A DNA stretch of 40,579 nucleotides from Comamonadaceae bacterium. Lineage in GTDB: Bacteria; Pseudomonadota; Gammaproteobacteria; Burkholderiales; Burkholderiaceae_C. Positions 1 through 8,363 of this stretch are shown one piece after another. Within the stretch, counting starts at the first letter, position 1. Each line of letters opens with the position of its first letter. Location of the stretch: assembly GCA_947476465.1 (NCBI GenBank), contig CANJQN010000038.1:1-40579 (forward strand), written 5' to 3'. The translations under genes and the position numbers were made by a program. Below the pieces are notes generated by a model. That model made no database searches. It had not been told where the DNA came from and saw nothing but the letters and a program-made list of their open reading frames with translations.

Positions 1-1669
1 GCGACAACACGCTGAACTCGCCGCGCATCAGCAGGCTCGGGTCATAAACGAATGCAAAGGGCAGCAAGAATGTGGCCAGGGACAGCCGGATGGAGATCCA
101 GCACGATTCCCAGAAGTCCGCTTTGGCGATATTGGCGGTGATGATGACGTTCAGTGCCACGGGCGGCGTGACAGACGACACGTTGCCGAAGTAGAAGATG
201 AAAAGGTGCGCCGCGAGCGGGTCGATTCCCAACTGGGTCAGCGCCGGCGCAACCAGGATCGCCAGGATGATGTAGTTGGGCAGCGTGGGCAGCCCGGTGC
301 CCAAAATCAGGCTGGTGATCGCCGTGAGCAGCAACAAAACGGTGACGTTGCCGTTGGCCAGGTCGATGAGCGCGCCGGACAGCTTCAGGCCGAGCCCGGT
401 GACGCCAAAGATGCCCATCATGATGCCCACCACCGCGCACGCAACTGCAATGCCCAGTGCGCCATAGGCGCCCTCACGCAGCGCCGTCACAATGGAGGGC
501 AAAGACATGCGGGTGGCGCGCCTGAAAAAGGCGATCACCACCACTGCGGCGATCGAGTAGAGCGCTGCGGTCGTCACCGACAGATCGGCAATCGCAACGA
601 AATACAGCAGTACGAAGATGGGCAGGAGCAGGTGCCCCTTGGCCCTGAAAATCTCACCGGCCGTGCCGGACGGCGGTTCAGTGTTGTGGATGCCGAGCCG
701 GGCTGAGCGCAGGTGAATCACGGCGTAGACGAGAACATAGAACAGCAAGCCGGGAATGATGGCGGCAAGCACCACTTCGCCATAGGGTACGCGCACGATT
801 TCAGCCATCAGGAACGCGGCTGTTCCCAGCACGGGAGGCATGTATTGCGCGCCGTTCGATGCAACCGCTTCCACGGCGGCGGCGAACGAGCGCGGATATC
901 CGGACCGGATCATGAGCGGGATGGTGACGGCGCCAGTGCTGGCCGCGTTGGCCATGTCACTGCCCGTGACGGCGGCCATGACGCCGCTGCTGACGACCGC
1001 CACCTTGGCTTCGCCGCCTATCGACTTGGCGAACCAGATGCGTGACAGGCCGACAGTGAGGTCACCCAAGCCCGACTGCGACATGAAGGCGCCAAACATC
1101 ACGAAAAGAATCAGGTAAGTGGAGGAAACCCCCAATGCCAAGCCCAGGATGCCTTCAGCACTGAAATAGAGAAACTCGATCGTCCGTTTGAAACTCACCG
1201 GCGGGTGATCGAAGGGCGCCGGCAGGTCACCACCCCAAATGATGTAGGCGATGCCCAGCAACGCCAACATCGGGAACGCCATGCCAAGCGTTTGCCGCGC
1301 GGCCTCCAGGCACAAGACGATCAGCAAAACGCCCATCAGTATCTGGTCGACCGTCATGGTGCCGACCCGGCTCGCATCGGAGATCTGGGCCTCCACGGCA
1401 AAGGTATAGGTACCCACGGCGACCGCCAGCAGCGCCAGCATCAGGTTCAACGCAACACGCAATTGCGCTGCATTCGCCTTTGACCTGAGTGCCTTGTCCG
1501 CCTGGAGCAGGAATACGACCGTGAGCGCCACCGTCAGGTGCACGACGCGCTGCTGCAGCCCTGGCAATTGCCCGAATGTTGCCGTGAGCAGGTGAAAGAC
1601 GGACAGCGCGATGGCCAGGCCGGCAGCAAGCCGTCCGATTAAGGCGGCCTTGAAAGTATCGACGGGCAC
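1..1669 (-). CDS. TRAP transporter fused permease (DctQM-type), 3' end outside window
   Basis: The frame stays open from a GTG at 1669 to the window edge (about 556 codons). It encodes a very hydrophobic protein with many membrane segments, fitting the 4TM/12TM fused permease of TAXI-type TRAP systems, which are usually 630-700 residues, so the C-terminus is missing here. Typical TRAP large-subunit motifs are visible, such as AAVTGSDMANAASTGAVTIP and, later, GTGLPTLPNYII. The GTG is chosen because AGGAG lies 7 bases upstream. It starts 21 bp after the stop of the TAXI receptor gene, so the two form one operon and should make one sodium- or proton-driven uptake system for an organic acid. The substrate cannot be read from the sequence. 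Confidence 0.9.
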   Translation of the reverse strand, partial: MPVDTFKAALIGRLAAGLAIALSVFHLLTATFGQLPGLQQRVVHLTVALTVVFLLQADKALRSKANAAQLRVALNLMLALLAVAVGTYTFAVEAQISDASRVGTMTVDQILMGVLLIVLCLEAARQTLGMAFPMLALLGIAYIIWGGDLPAPFDHPPVSFKRTIEFLYFSAEGILGLALGVSSTYLILFVMFGAFMSQSGLGDLTVGLSRIWFAKSIGGEAKVAVVSSGVMAAVTGSDMANAASTGAVTIPLMIRSGYPRSFAAAVEAVASNGAQYMPPVLGTAAFLMAEIVRVPYGEVVLAAIIPGLLFYVLVYAVIHLRSARLGIHNTEPPSGTAGEIFRAKGHLLLPIFVLLYFVAIADLSVTTAALYSIAAVVVIAFFRRATRMSLPSIVTALREGAYGALGIAVACAVVGIMMGIFGVTGLGLKLSGALIDLANGNVTVLLLLTAITSLILGTGLPTLPNYIILAILVAPALTQLGIDPLAAHLFIFYFGNVSSVTPPVALNVIITANIAKADFWESCWISIRLSLATFLLPFAFVYDPSLLMRGEFSVLS

Positions 1670-1690
1670 CGTGCTGCTCCTGGACGGTAA

Positions 1691-2647
1691 TTACTTGACG
1701 AGCCCGATTTCCCGGTAGAAGCGCATTGCGCCTGGATGCATCGGGATGACCGGATTCGCGGCCATCGCCGGCGTGCCCAGTGCTTCGGCGGCCGGAACCG
1801 ACAGCTTGATCTCCGCCGCTTGCTGGTACATCACCTTGGTCATGTTGTAGACCACGTCATCGGACACGTCGGCCGAACACAGCAGCACGTTGTTATTGGC
1901 CATGGACGGCACGTCTTCGGTCACGCCCGGGTACGCGCCCTTGGGGATCTTGCTCACGAACCAGTAGGGGAACTTGGCCTTGATGGCGTCTTCGGCCGTC
2001 TTGTCAATGGGGATGAATCGGATGCCATTCTTCGCGCCCGCGAGCTCGCTGACGGTGGCGGTCGGCACGCCATAAGCCCACATACCCGCATCGACCCGTC
2101 CGTCGCGAAACGATGCCGCACCGTCGGCCCCTGAGAGGACGATCATTTCGTAATCGCCTTTTTTCAGCCCCGCAGCCTCGAGCAGGGCCGGGGCGAAGAT
2201 GGTGGCGCCCCAGCCGGGGGTGCTCGTGATGCGCTTGCCCTTGAGGTCCGCCAGGGTCTTGATCGGTGAGTCTCGGGGAACGATCACGTTTTCGGGCGAG
2301 ATCCACTGGTTGGCGACGAAGCGCAGCTTCTTGTTTGGCTCCTTGAATTCCCGCGTGCCGTTGAACGCGACGTAGGCGGTGTCGGCGGTGGGCTGGCCGC
2401 ACTGGAACTCGCCGCCTTCGATCCGGCGGACGTTCTCTGTGGATCCGGAGGACACCATGGCAGTGAACTTCACGGTCTTGATGTGTTTGCCCAGCACGCC
2501 CGCGGATGCGGCGCCCACCAGGTAACTCAGCCCACCCATACTGGATGTACCCCAGGCGATAGTTTGGGCTCCGGCGCCACTGGCGGTCAGGAGTGCGAAG
2601 GCGGCCAACGCCACCGAGCGTCTACGCAGCTGGATCAGAGGTTTCAT
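1691..2647 (-). CDS. TAXI family TRAP transporter solute-binding protein
   Basis: A 318-residue periplasmic protein with a Sec signal peptide (MKPLIQLRRRS, hydrophobic stretch, then GAGAQ). The mature start TIAWGTSSMGGLSYLVGA and later STPGWGATIFAPALLEAAGL are characteristic of the TAXI (immunogenic protein) class of TRAP receptors. It should capture a small carboxylate and deliver it to the fused permease encoded directly downstream. The ATG at 2647 is preferred over a longer frame starting at 2692 because GGAGA lies 7 bases before it and the signal peptide then begins correctly. It is 55 bp downstream of the MaoC-like gene, in the same orientation. Confidence 0.9.
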   Translation of the reverse strand: MKPLIQLRRRSVALAAFALLTASGAGAQTIAWGTSSMGGLSYLVGAASAGVLGKHIKTVKFTAMVSSGSTENVRRIEGGEFQCGQPTADTAYVAFNGTREFKEPNKKLRFVANQWISPENVIVPRDSPIKTLADLKGKRITSTPGWGATIFAPALLEAAGLKKGDYEMIVLSGADGAASFRDGRVDAGMWAYGVPTATVSELAGAKNGIRFIPIDKTAEDAIKAKFPYWFVSKIPKGAYPGVTEDVPSMANNNVLLCSADVSDDVVYNMTKVMYQQAAEIKLSVPAAEALGTPAMAANPVIPMHPGAMRFYREIGLVK

Positions 2648-2702
2648 TGCTTGTCTCCAATTAAAAGGATGGCACTCACTCGAAAAGTACACGCGCGATC
2701 GC

Positions 2703-3161
2703 CTAGGCCTGAGGCTGTTGCGCCGGACGGCGCGCGAGCTTGAGAACCCTTTGGCCGGTTTGAACGATCTCGCTGTTCTGGTTCAGCACATCGACCTGAA
2801 AGCTGACCGTTCCGCTTTTGGTGCTCTTGGTGTCGTGTTTTTCGAGGACCGAGTGGCGAACGTGCAGCGTGTCGCCGAAGAAAACGGGCTTGAGAAACTT
2901 CCAGCGAAGTTCCACAAAGGCCAAGCCGGTTCCGTCGAACAGGCTCAGGCGGGCCAGGAGCCCCGACACAAACGCCACCACCAGCAGTCCATGGGCGATG
3001 CGCTGCCCGAATGGAGATGCGGCGGCGAATGCGGCATCCGTGTGCAAGGGGTTGTAGTCGCCGGACAGTCCGGCAAAGTTCACGACATCGGTTTCAGTGA
3101 CGGTGCGCGCTGGTGTCTCAACCGCATCGCCGACTGAAAAGTCCTCGTAGTACAGGCCCAC
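2703..3161 (-). CDS. MaoC-like dehydratase (hot-dog fold)
   Basis: A 152-residue single hot-dog domain protein. The hydratase-2 motif is present: GLSGDYNPLHTD with Asp35, Asn37 and His40, followed by AHGLL. Such proteins hydrate 2-enoyl-CoA or dehydrate 3-hydroxyacyl-CoA type substrates, including mesaconyl-CoA-like thioesters. The start is a GTG at 3161 with AGGAG 7 bases upstream; an open frame extends to 3428 but has no conserved content before this point. It is the first gene of the operon with the TAXI receptor and TRAP permease, and faces a class III CoA-transferase. This suggests uptake, CoA activation and hydration of one carboxylic acid, but the substrate is an inference. Confidence 0.88.
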   Translation of the reverse strand: MGLYYEDFSVGDAVETPARTVTETDVVNFAGLSGDYNPLHTDAAFAAASPFGQRIAHGLLVVAFVSGLLARLSLFDGTGLAFVELRWKFLKPVFFGDTLHVRHSVLEKHDTKSTKSGTVSFQVDVLNQNSEIVQTGQRVLKLARRPAQQPQA

Positions 3162-3409
3162 GCTTGTCTCCTGATTGTTCTGTCCGGCGGCTGTGGCGCA
3201 AGTCCGGTGATGGCGCAGTGTGCGGTTGTGCCATTTCCCCAAGGAAGTCGAATCTGGCGAAGACTGCTTCGCAAAAGCGCAAGGCCATCCATGACGGTCC
3301 TTGCGATCGTCGTTTGGAGCGAAGGCATGGTTTTCACAAACCACAAGCCCCGCTTCTGAACAACGCAATGGCGCGGTGGTGGTGATTGCCGCAGCATTCA
3401 GACAACGCC

Positions 3410-4624
3410 ATGACTTCCGAATCAACATCGTCAGGTTCCCTGCGATCGAGGCCTCTCGACGGCATCACGGTGGTAGCGCTGGAACACGCCATTGCGGGGC
3501 CGTTTTGCACGCGCCAGCTCGCCGACCTTGGAGCGCGCGTCATCAAGGTCGAGCGACCTGGCGTCGGCGACTTCGCGCGCCAATATGATCGGCGCACTCG
3601 CGGGCTGGCGTCGCACTTCGTGTGGGTCAACCGCTCCAAGGAAAGCTTCACCCTCGATCTCAAGCACCCGCACGCCCATCAACTGTTGCACGAGCTCCTT
3701 GGACGTGCCGACGTGTTGGTCCAGAACCTCGCGCCGGGTGCTGCCGCGCGCATGGGCTTGGAGTGGCAGTCGCTGAACCCGGCGTTCCCCAGGCTCATCG
3801 TGTGCGACATCTCGGGGTACGGCAACAGCGGTCCCTACCAGAACAAGAAGGCCTACGACCTGTTGATTCAGAGTGAGGCGGGCTACCTGTCTATCACCGG
3901 CACGCCAGACGAGCCCAGCAAGTCGGGAAACTCCATCGCCGATATCGCCGCTGGCATGTATGCCTACTCCGGGATCCTGGCTGCCCTGATGCAACGCGAG
4001 CGTACAGGCAAGGGATCGCACATTGACGTATCGATGTTGGAATCTCTGGGCGAGTGGATGGGCTTTCCGATGTACTACGCGTATGAAGGAGCGCCGCCGC
4101 CACCACGCACAGGGGCCTCGCACGCGACCATCTATCCCTATGGTCCGTTTCCCGCGGCAGACGGGCGGGACGTCATGCTCGGCCTGCAAAACGAGCGTGA
4201 GTGGAAAGTGTTCTGCGAGCAGGTTCTGCATCAGACCAGGTTGCTCGAGGACCCGCGCTTCGCAGACAACGCCCTGCGCAATCAGCACCGCGCCGATCTG
4301 CGCGCCATCATCGTCGACGTGTTCTCCAGCCTGGACGCGTCGACCATCGTGCAGCGACTCAACGCAGCCGGCATCGCCAATGCGCAGGTCAATACGATGA
4401 CCGACCTCTGGGCGCATCCGCAACTGCGGGCGCGGCGCCGATTCGCCCCGGTGGATTCGCCCGTGGGAGAGCTTCAAGCGCTACTACCGCCGGCCATTCA
4501 CAGCAGCTTCGAATACCGGATGGGTGCGATACCGGCGGTTGGCGAACACACGGCATCCATCCTGGGCGAGCTGGGGTGCGACGCCGACAGGATCGCGCAA
4601 CTGCGCCAGCAGCAAGTTATTTGA
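3410..4624 (+). CDS. Class III CoA-transferase (CaiB/BaiF family)
   Basis: A 404-residue CaiB/BaiF protein that should move CoA between carboxylic acids. The family opening PLDGITVVALEHAIAGP is near residue 15, followed by DLGARVIKVERPG, and GNSIADIAAGMYAYSGILA carries Asp178, the position of the nucleophilic aspartate of formyl-CoA transferase. Length is normal for the family. The ATG at 3410 is chosen over a TTG at 3386; neither has a strong ribosome site, so the exact start is uncertain. It is divergent from the MaoC-TAXI-TRAP operon across about 250 bp, which should hold both promoters. It ends 36 bp from the convergent DUF3833 gene. Confidence 0.9.
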   Translation: MTSESTSSGSLRSRPLDGITVVALEHAIAGPFCTRQLADLGARVIKVERPGVGDFARQYDRRTRGLASHFVWVNRSKESFTLDLKHPHAHQLLHELLGRADVLVQNLAPGAAARMGLEWQSLNPAFPRLIVCDISGYGNSGPYQNKKAYDLLIQSEAGYLSITGTPDEPSKSGNSIADIAAGMYAYSGILAALMQRERTGKGSHIDVSMLESLGEWMGFPMYYAYEGAPPPPRTGASHATIYPYGPFPAADGRDVMLGLQNEREWKVFCEQVLHQTRLLEDPRFADNALRNQHRADLRAIIVDVFSSLDASTIVQRLNAAGIANAQVNTMTDLWAHPQLRARRRFAPVDSPVGELQALLPPAIHSSFEYRMGAIPAVGEHTASILGELGCDADRIAQLRQQQVI

Positions 4625-4660
4625 AGGTGACGTCGCCCTTGCGAGCGAAACGCGCCGGCC

Positions 4661-5221
4661 TCATGGCGCCGGTTTGGTGAACGACAGCGTCACCTCGCCT
4701 AACCGAACCCCGAGCTTGCTCATGGTCGCGCGATTGAGCATCACGCGCTCGTCCATCAGGTACATCCAGTCGTCAAAGCGCACTTCATACACATTGCCGT
4801 CCACCGGCAGGCGCAGTGTGTAGGTCCAGTAAAAGGCATTGCCCGAGGTCTGGCCGGTGGCGGTGCCCACCACGTCGTCGGCGGTGCCGGTGTAACGGCC
4901 GTCCGCATGTTTGGTCAGGCGCCAGATGCGGCGGTCTTTGGTGCCGTCCGAATAGCTGAAGTGCTCGTCGAGCACGCCCTGGTTGCCTTCCCAGCGGCCT
5001 TCCATGTCGACGGTGAAGCGGCGCACCACCTGGCCGCTGCGGTCCTGGAAGATGCCGTGCGCGATGACCTTGCCGTTGAAATAGCGTGCCAGATCGAGGG
5101 TGGGGCGCTCGGCGGCGTAGGAGCCAATGTCCTGGCTGGCGCAACCAGTGAGGCCGGCCAGCGCGGTGACAACCACCGCAAGTGCGAGCAGCCAGCGGCG
5201 AAAAAGTGTGGAGTCGGTCAT
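4661..5221 (-). CDS. DUF3833 family lipoprotein
   Basis: A 186-residue protein beginning with a lipoprotein signal peptide (RRWLLALAVVV, then lipobox LTGC, Cys27). The body contains LARYFNGKVIAHGIFQDR, RFTVDMEG and DWMYLMDERVMLNRA, the pattern of the uncharacterised DUF3833 family. The N-terminal cysteine should be lipidated and the protein held on the periplasmic face of a membrane. Its ATG overlaps the stop of the upstream carrier gene (ATGA), so translation is coupled. In other proteobacteria DUF3833 genes sit with chalcone-isomerase-like, MFS, cyclopropane-synthase-like and DUF1365 genes; only three members are present here. Molecular function is unknown. Confidence 0.85.
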   Translation of the reverse strand: MTDSTLFRRWLLALAVVVTALAGLTGCASQDIGSYAAERPTLDLARYFNGKVIAHGIFQDRSGQVVRRFTVDMEGRWEGNQGVLDEHFSYSDGTKDRRIWRLTKHADGRYTGTADDVVGTATGQTSGNAFYWTYTLRLPVDGNVYEVRFDDWMYLMDERVMLNRATMSKLGVRLGEVTLSFTKPAP

Positions 5222-6582
5222 GGCGCCTCTTGGGGATGGGGGGAGTTGGAAACAAGTGAGCGGGGTGCGCGAACGAACCAGGCGTAGAGAGCGCCAGCGG
5301 CCAGCAACTTGATGGCGCAGGGCAAGATGGCGTAGGCCACGGTGAGTGCGTTCAGGCCGTCGGGCGATGCGTTGCCGGGCCGGTAGCCCATGAGCCCCAG
5401 CAAAGGCAAGGCCAGGCCCGCAGCCACCGCCAGATTGAATTTGCTGGCGAGGTTCCACCAACCAAAATAGGCGCCTTCGCGCAGGCCACGGTCGCCACGG
5501 TCGGCAATCATCCCGGCCAGCAGGGCGCCGGGCAGCGCCAGGTCGGTGCCCAGGGCGACGCCAGACAGGGCACACACCCACCAGAAGCCCACCACATCGC
5601 CCGCCCCCAGCGTGGCGGCCCAGGCGAACACGCCGACCGACAGCAGCATGCCCGCCAGCCAGGTGCGCGCCAGGCCCCACCGGGCGACGGCGCGCATCCA
5701 CAGTGGCAAGGAGGCGGCGGCGCAGACGAAGTAGGTGGCCAGGAACAGGGGCTCGTGCTGCGGGGTGCGCAGCCGGTCTTGAACGAAGAACAACACCAGC
5801 GTCGCCGGCATCGCGCTGGCCATGCCACTGAGCACGAACACGCCCATCAGCTTGCGAAAGGGTGCGTGGCGCCAAGGAGCCAGCATGTCCTTGCGCCAAC
5901 GGCCAGCGCCGTCTGATGTGCGAGGGGCAGGGGGCGGCACTCGACCACTGCGCCAGGCGATGCAGCCCAGTGCCAGCGCGATGCCGAAGACCGTGAGCCA
6001 TGCCGCCCAGTCGAGCCAGGTCGGCAGCACCGAGGCCAACACCACACCCACCAGCGCGGCGCCTTCACGCCACGCGACCAGGCGCGCCCTTTGCGGCTCG
6101 GTGCCGCCGAGCCGTGCGCCCCAGGACTGGTGGGCGATGGTCAAGAGGCTGAACGCGGCGTACGTGAACAAGAGCCCCGCGAGCAGCCGGCCGGGGCTGC
6201 CACCCTGATCGGCGGGTGGGAAGAACAGCACCACCATGCCGGCGAGCAGCAAGGCCGCCGCGCCCGCGCCGGCGGCCAGCACCCATTGGGGGGAACGCGC
6301 GTACAGGCGATCCGCGAGGTGGCCCAGCAAAGGGTCGGTGATGGCATCGAGCAGCCGTGCCAGCAACAGCACCGCGCCCAGGGTGGCCAAGGGCACGCCG
6401 AAGCGGGTGGCGTAGATGTTGGGCAGGTGGACGTACAGCGGCAAGGCGACGAAGGCCAATGGCAGGCCCAGCAGCCCGTAGCGCAGGCCTTGCGCCCAGC
6501 CCCATTGGCCAGCGTCGGCAGCCTTGTCGGCGGGGGTGCCGCCGTCGGCGTCGTTGAGCGGTGGCGTGGCCGGAGCGTGCAT
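5218..6582 (-). CDS. MFS transporter, GPH/MelB-like
   Basis: A polytopic membrane protein of about 454 residues with the arrangement of the glycoside-pentoside-hexuronide:cation symporter group: LPLYVHLPNIYATRFG in the first helices, then LLARLLDAITDPLLGHLADR, the MelB-type signature with its conserved acidic residues. Members tied to DUF3833 and chalcone-isomerase genes have no proven substrate and may act on lipids rather than sugars. The ATG at 6582 is used; a TTG at 6612 would overlap the upstream stop but has no ribosome site. The 3' end overlaps the DUF3833 start by 4 bp. Confidence 0.85.
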   Translation of the reverse strand: MHAPATPPLNDADGGTPADKAADAGQWGWAQGLRYGLLGLPLAFVALPLYVHLPNIYATRFGVPLATLGAVLLLARLLDAITDPLLGHLADRLYARSPQWVLAAGAGAAALLLAGMVVLFFPPADQGGSPGRLLAGLLFTYAAFSLLTIAHQSWGARLGGTEPQRARLVAWREGAALVGVVLASVLPTWLDWAAWLTVFGIALALGCIAWRSGRVPPPAPRTSDGAGRWRKDMLAPWRHAPFRKLMGVFVLSGMASAMPATLVLFFVQDRLRTPQHEPLFLATYFVCAAASLPLWMRAVARWGLARTWLAGMLLSVGVFAWAATLGAGDVVGFWWVCALSGVALGTDLALPGALLAGMIADRGDRGLREGAYFGWWNLASKFNLAVAAGLALPLLGLMGYRPGNASPDGLNALTVAYAILPCAIKLLAAGALYAWFVRAPRSLVSNSPHPQEAP

Positions 6583-6608
6583 GGCGTTGTGGACGGTCGG
6601 TGCGCGCT

Positions 6609-7244
6609 TCAACGACCGTCGGGGGCTTTGCCGGTCTCGTTCAGACCCAGAAGGGCCTGGCGCATGGCGGGCTCCGATGTGGTCGAGGCCAGCCAGATGC
6701 CCAGGAAAGCGCTCGCGAAGTCCGCATCAGCCACCTGGCCCGTGGGTCGCCCGTTGTGCCAGAAGCTCGCGCCTCGGCTCGGCTGGAAGTGACCGGTCAA
6801 CCGGTCGCCCGCCCGAATGTCCGGAAAGGTGCGCTCCATCTGCGACAGCCAGCGCTGGGCTTGTGCCTCGGACAGCGGCCCTGCCCGCCGCATTTCCTTG
6901 AGCGAGCGTTGCGCGATGTCCGCGCCCTTGAAGTCGCGCAGGTATTCCAGCTCCAGCACGGCCGGGTGCTCGGTCGGCTTGTCGGCACGAAAGCCGGGCC
7001 CCACCCAAAGCCGGGCGTGGTAGATCCGGATGCCCAAAAAGCGCAAGATGGCCTGGCCCTGCAGGCGGCTGCCAGGCAGTTGTGGGTGGGGGCCTGCGGA
7101 ACGGTTGACGCTGGCCATCTCGGCAGGCGGGGTTGCGGGGTCGGTTCTGGCCTCGGTGTTGGCGAGGACGGGCCCGCAGAGTAAAAGGCCGTAAGTCAGC
7201 GGCAGGATGACCTGCTTGGCGGGAAAGCGTTCGCTGAGCGACAT
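6609..7244 (-). CDS. Chalcone isomerase-like protein
   Basis: A 211-residue protein with an N-terminal signal or anchor segment (residues about 10-30) and a bacterial chalcone-isomerase-like domain from about residue 55. The visible family pattern is LRFLGIRIYHARLWVGPGF, LELEYLRDFKGADIA, then LSQMERTFPDIRAGDRLTGHF. Bacterial members lack demonstrated flavonoid isomerase activity and are thought to bind fatty acids or related lipids. It is the first gene of the trio with the MFS and DUF3833 genes. A perfect inverted repeat lies 11 bp upstream of its ATG. The start has only a weak ribosome site. Confidence 0.85.
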   Translation of the reverse strand: MSLSERFPAKQVILPLTYGLLLCGPVLANTEARTDPATPPAEMASVNRSAGPHPQLPGSRLQGQAILRFLGIRIYHARLWVGPGFRADKPTEHPAVLELEYLRDFKGADIAQRSLKEMRRAGPLSEAQAQRWLSQMERTFPDIRAGDRLTGHFQPSRGASFWHNGRPTGQVADADFASAFLGIWLASTTSEPAMRQALLGLNETGKAPDGR

Positions 7245-7255
7245 TGTGTAGCCAA

Positions 7256-7270
7256 TTTGTCTTGGACAAA
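7256..7270 (-). promoter_or_regulatory. Candidate operator upstream of the chalcone isomerase-like gene
   Basis: A perfect 6-3-6 inverted repeat, TTTGTC-TTG-GACAAA, lies 11 bp before the ATG at 7244. A TTGACA hexamer on the minus strand at 7292-7297 could be the -35 element, which would put the repeat at or just after the -10/start region, where a bound repressor would block transcription. No regulator gene is adjacent, so the binding protein is unknown. Confidence 0.45.
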
Positions 7271-7323
7271 CAGACTGTATCCGAAGCTCGCTGTCAATGT
7301 GTCCTCAAGGGCCAGGAGGATAT

Positions 7324-7360
7324 AAAACAAAAGGCCTGTTGCATGCGATTGCAACAGGCC
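7324..7360 (-). terminator. Rho-independent terminator of the Bug/ALDH/ThDP operon
   Basis: On the minus strand a perfect 11-bp stem (GGCCTGTTGCA at 7333-7343 pairing with 7350-7360) with a 6-base loop is followed by a T-rich run (TTTTGTTTT). It sits 40 bp after the stop of the Bug receptor gene at 7401 and before the next operon, so it should end the transcript from the 12350-7401 operon. Confidence 0.9.
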
Positions 7361-7400
7361 CTCTGAGATGCGGCGGCCGCGCCGCGCGGTCGAATGACGA

Positions 7401-8363
7401 TCAGTCCAGACGGATGTTGCCTTCCCGTGCCGCGGCCGCCCATTTGGCGGCGTCCTTGCGCACCAGCGCCTGCATCTGCACGGGAGACATGGGCGAGACC
7501 TCGTGGCCCAGGTCGGCCAGGCGCTTGCGGATGGCGGGGTCGGCCACGACATGCGCGACACCGGCGTTGAGCTTGTCCACGACGGCGGCGGGCGTGCCGG
7601 CCGGGGCGAACAGGCCGTACCAGACGCTCATCTCGACCTGCGGCCAGCCCATTTCACCGACGGTGGGCACATTGGGCAGCGTCGCATGACGCTGCGGCGC
7701 GGTGATGGCCAGGGCCTTCAGGCGGCCATCCTTGAGGAAATTCAGGCCGGTGGCGATGTCCAGCATCATGAAGTCCAGGTGGCCGCCCAGCAGCGCCTGC
7801 ACCGCTTCGGCGGCACCCTTGTAGGGCACGTAGGTGTAGGTCAGGCCGCTGACGGTCTTGAGCTGTTGGCCGAGCACCTGGCCATACAGGACGGCCGCGC
7901 CGTAATTGAGCTTGTTGGGGTTTTGCTTGCTGTACTCCACCAGCTCCTTGAGGTTGTTGGCCGGCACCTTGGGGTGCGCGACGAAGAGCGCCGGCACGTG
8001 CGCCAGGACGGCCACCGGGATCAGGTCTTTCTGTGGGTCGACGGGCAGCTTGCTGTAGACGGCCGGCAAGATGGTGGCTGTCATGTCCATGGTGGCCAAC
8101 AACGTGTAGCCGTCCGGCCTGGCGCCAGCGACGGCCTGGGCGCCGATGATGGTGTTGCCGCCCGGCTTGTAGTCCACCACCATGCTCTGGCCGAGGTAGG
8201 TCCCCAGCGGCTCGGTCAGGATGCGGGTGATGTTGTCGGTGCCACCGCCCGCCGTGAACGGCAGCACCACCTTGACAGGCTGTTGCGGATAGCCCTGGGC
8301 CTGGGCGGTAAGGCAGGCCGCGGCGGTGAGGCCGGCGGCGACAAGGGTGCGAAGGATCTTCAT
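7401..8363 (-). CDS. Bug/TctC family tripartite tricarboxylate receptor
   Basis: A 320-residue periplasmic binding protein with a Sec signal peptide (to about residue 22). It has the Bug signature YPQQPVKVVLPFTAGGGTDN, PGGNTIIGAQAVAGARPDGYT, and the C-terminal PNVPTVGEMG and FAPAGTPAAVV blocks. Such proteins bind carboxylic or aromatic acids between two lobes. It is the last gene of a four-gene operon and overlaps the aldehyde dehydrogenase by 4 bp (ATGA), with GGAGA before its ATG. No TctA/TctB membrane genes are present in the window, as is common for Bug proteins in this order. The ligand is probably a substrate or product of the operon's enzymes. Confidence 0.93.
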   Translation of the reverse strand: MKILRTLVAAGLTAAACLTAQAQGYPQQPVKVVLPFTAGGGTDNITRILTEPLGTYLGQSMVVDYKPGGNTIIGAQAVAGARPDGYTLLATMDMTATILPAVYSKLPVDPQKDLIPVAVLAHVPALFVAHPKVPANNLKELVEYSKQNPNKLNYGAAVLYGQVLGQQLKTVSGLTYTYVPYKGAAEAVQALLGGHLDFMMLDIATGLNFLKDGRLKALAITAPQRHATLPNVPTVGEMGWPQVEMSVWYGLFAPAGTPAAVVDKLNAGVAHVVADPAIRKRLADLGHEVSPMSPVQMQALVRKDAAKWAAAAREGNIRLD

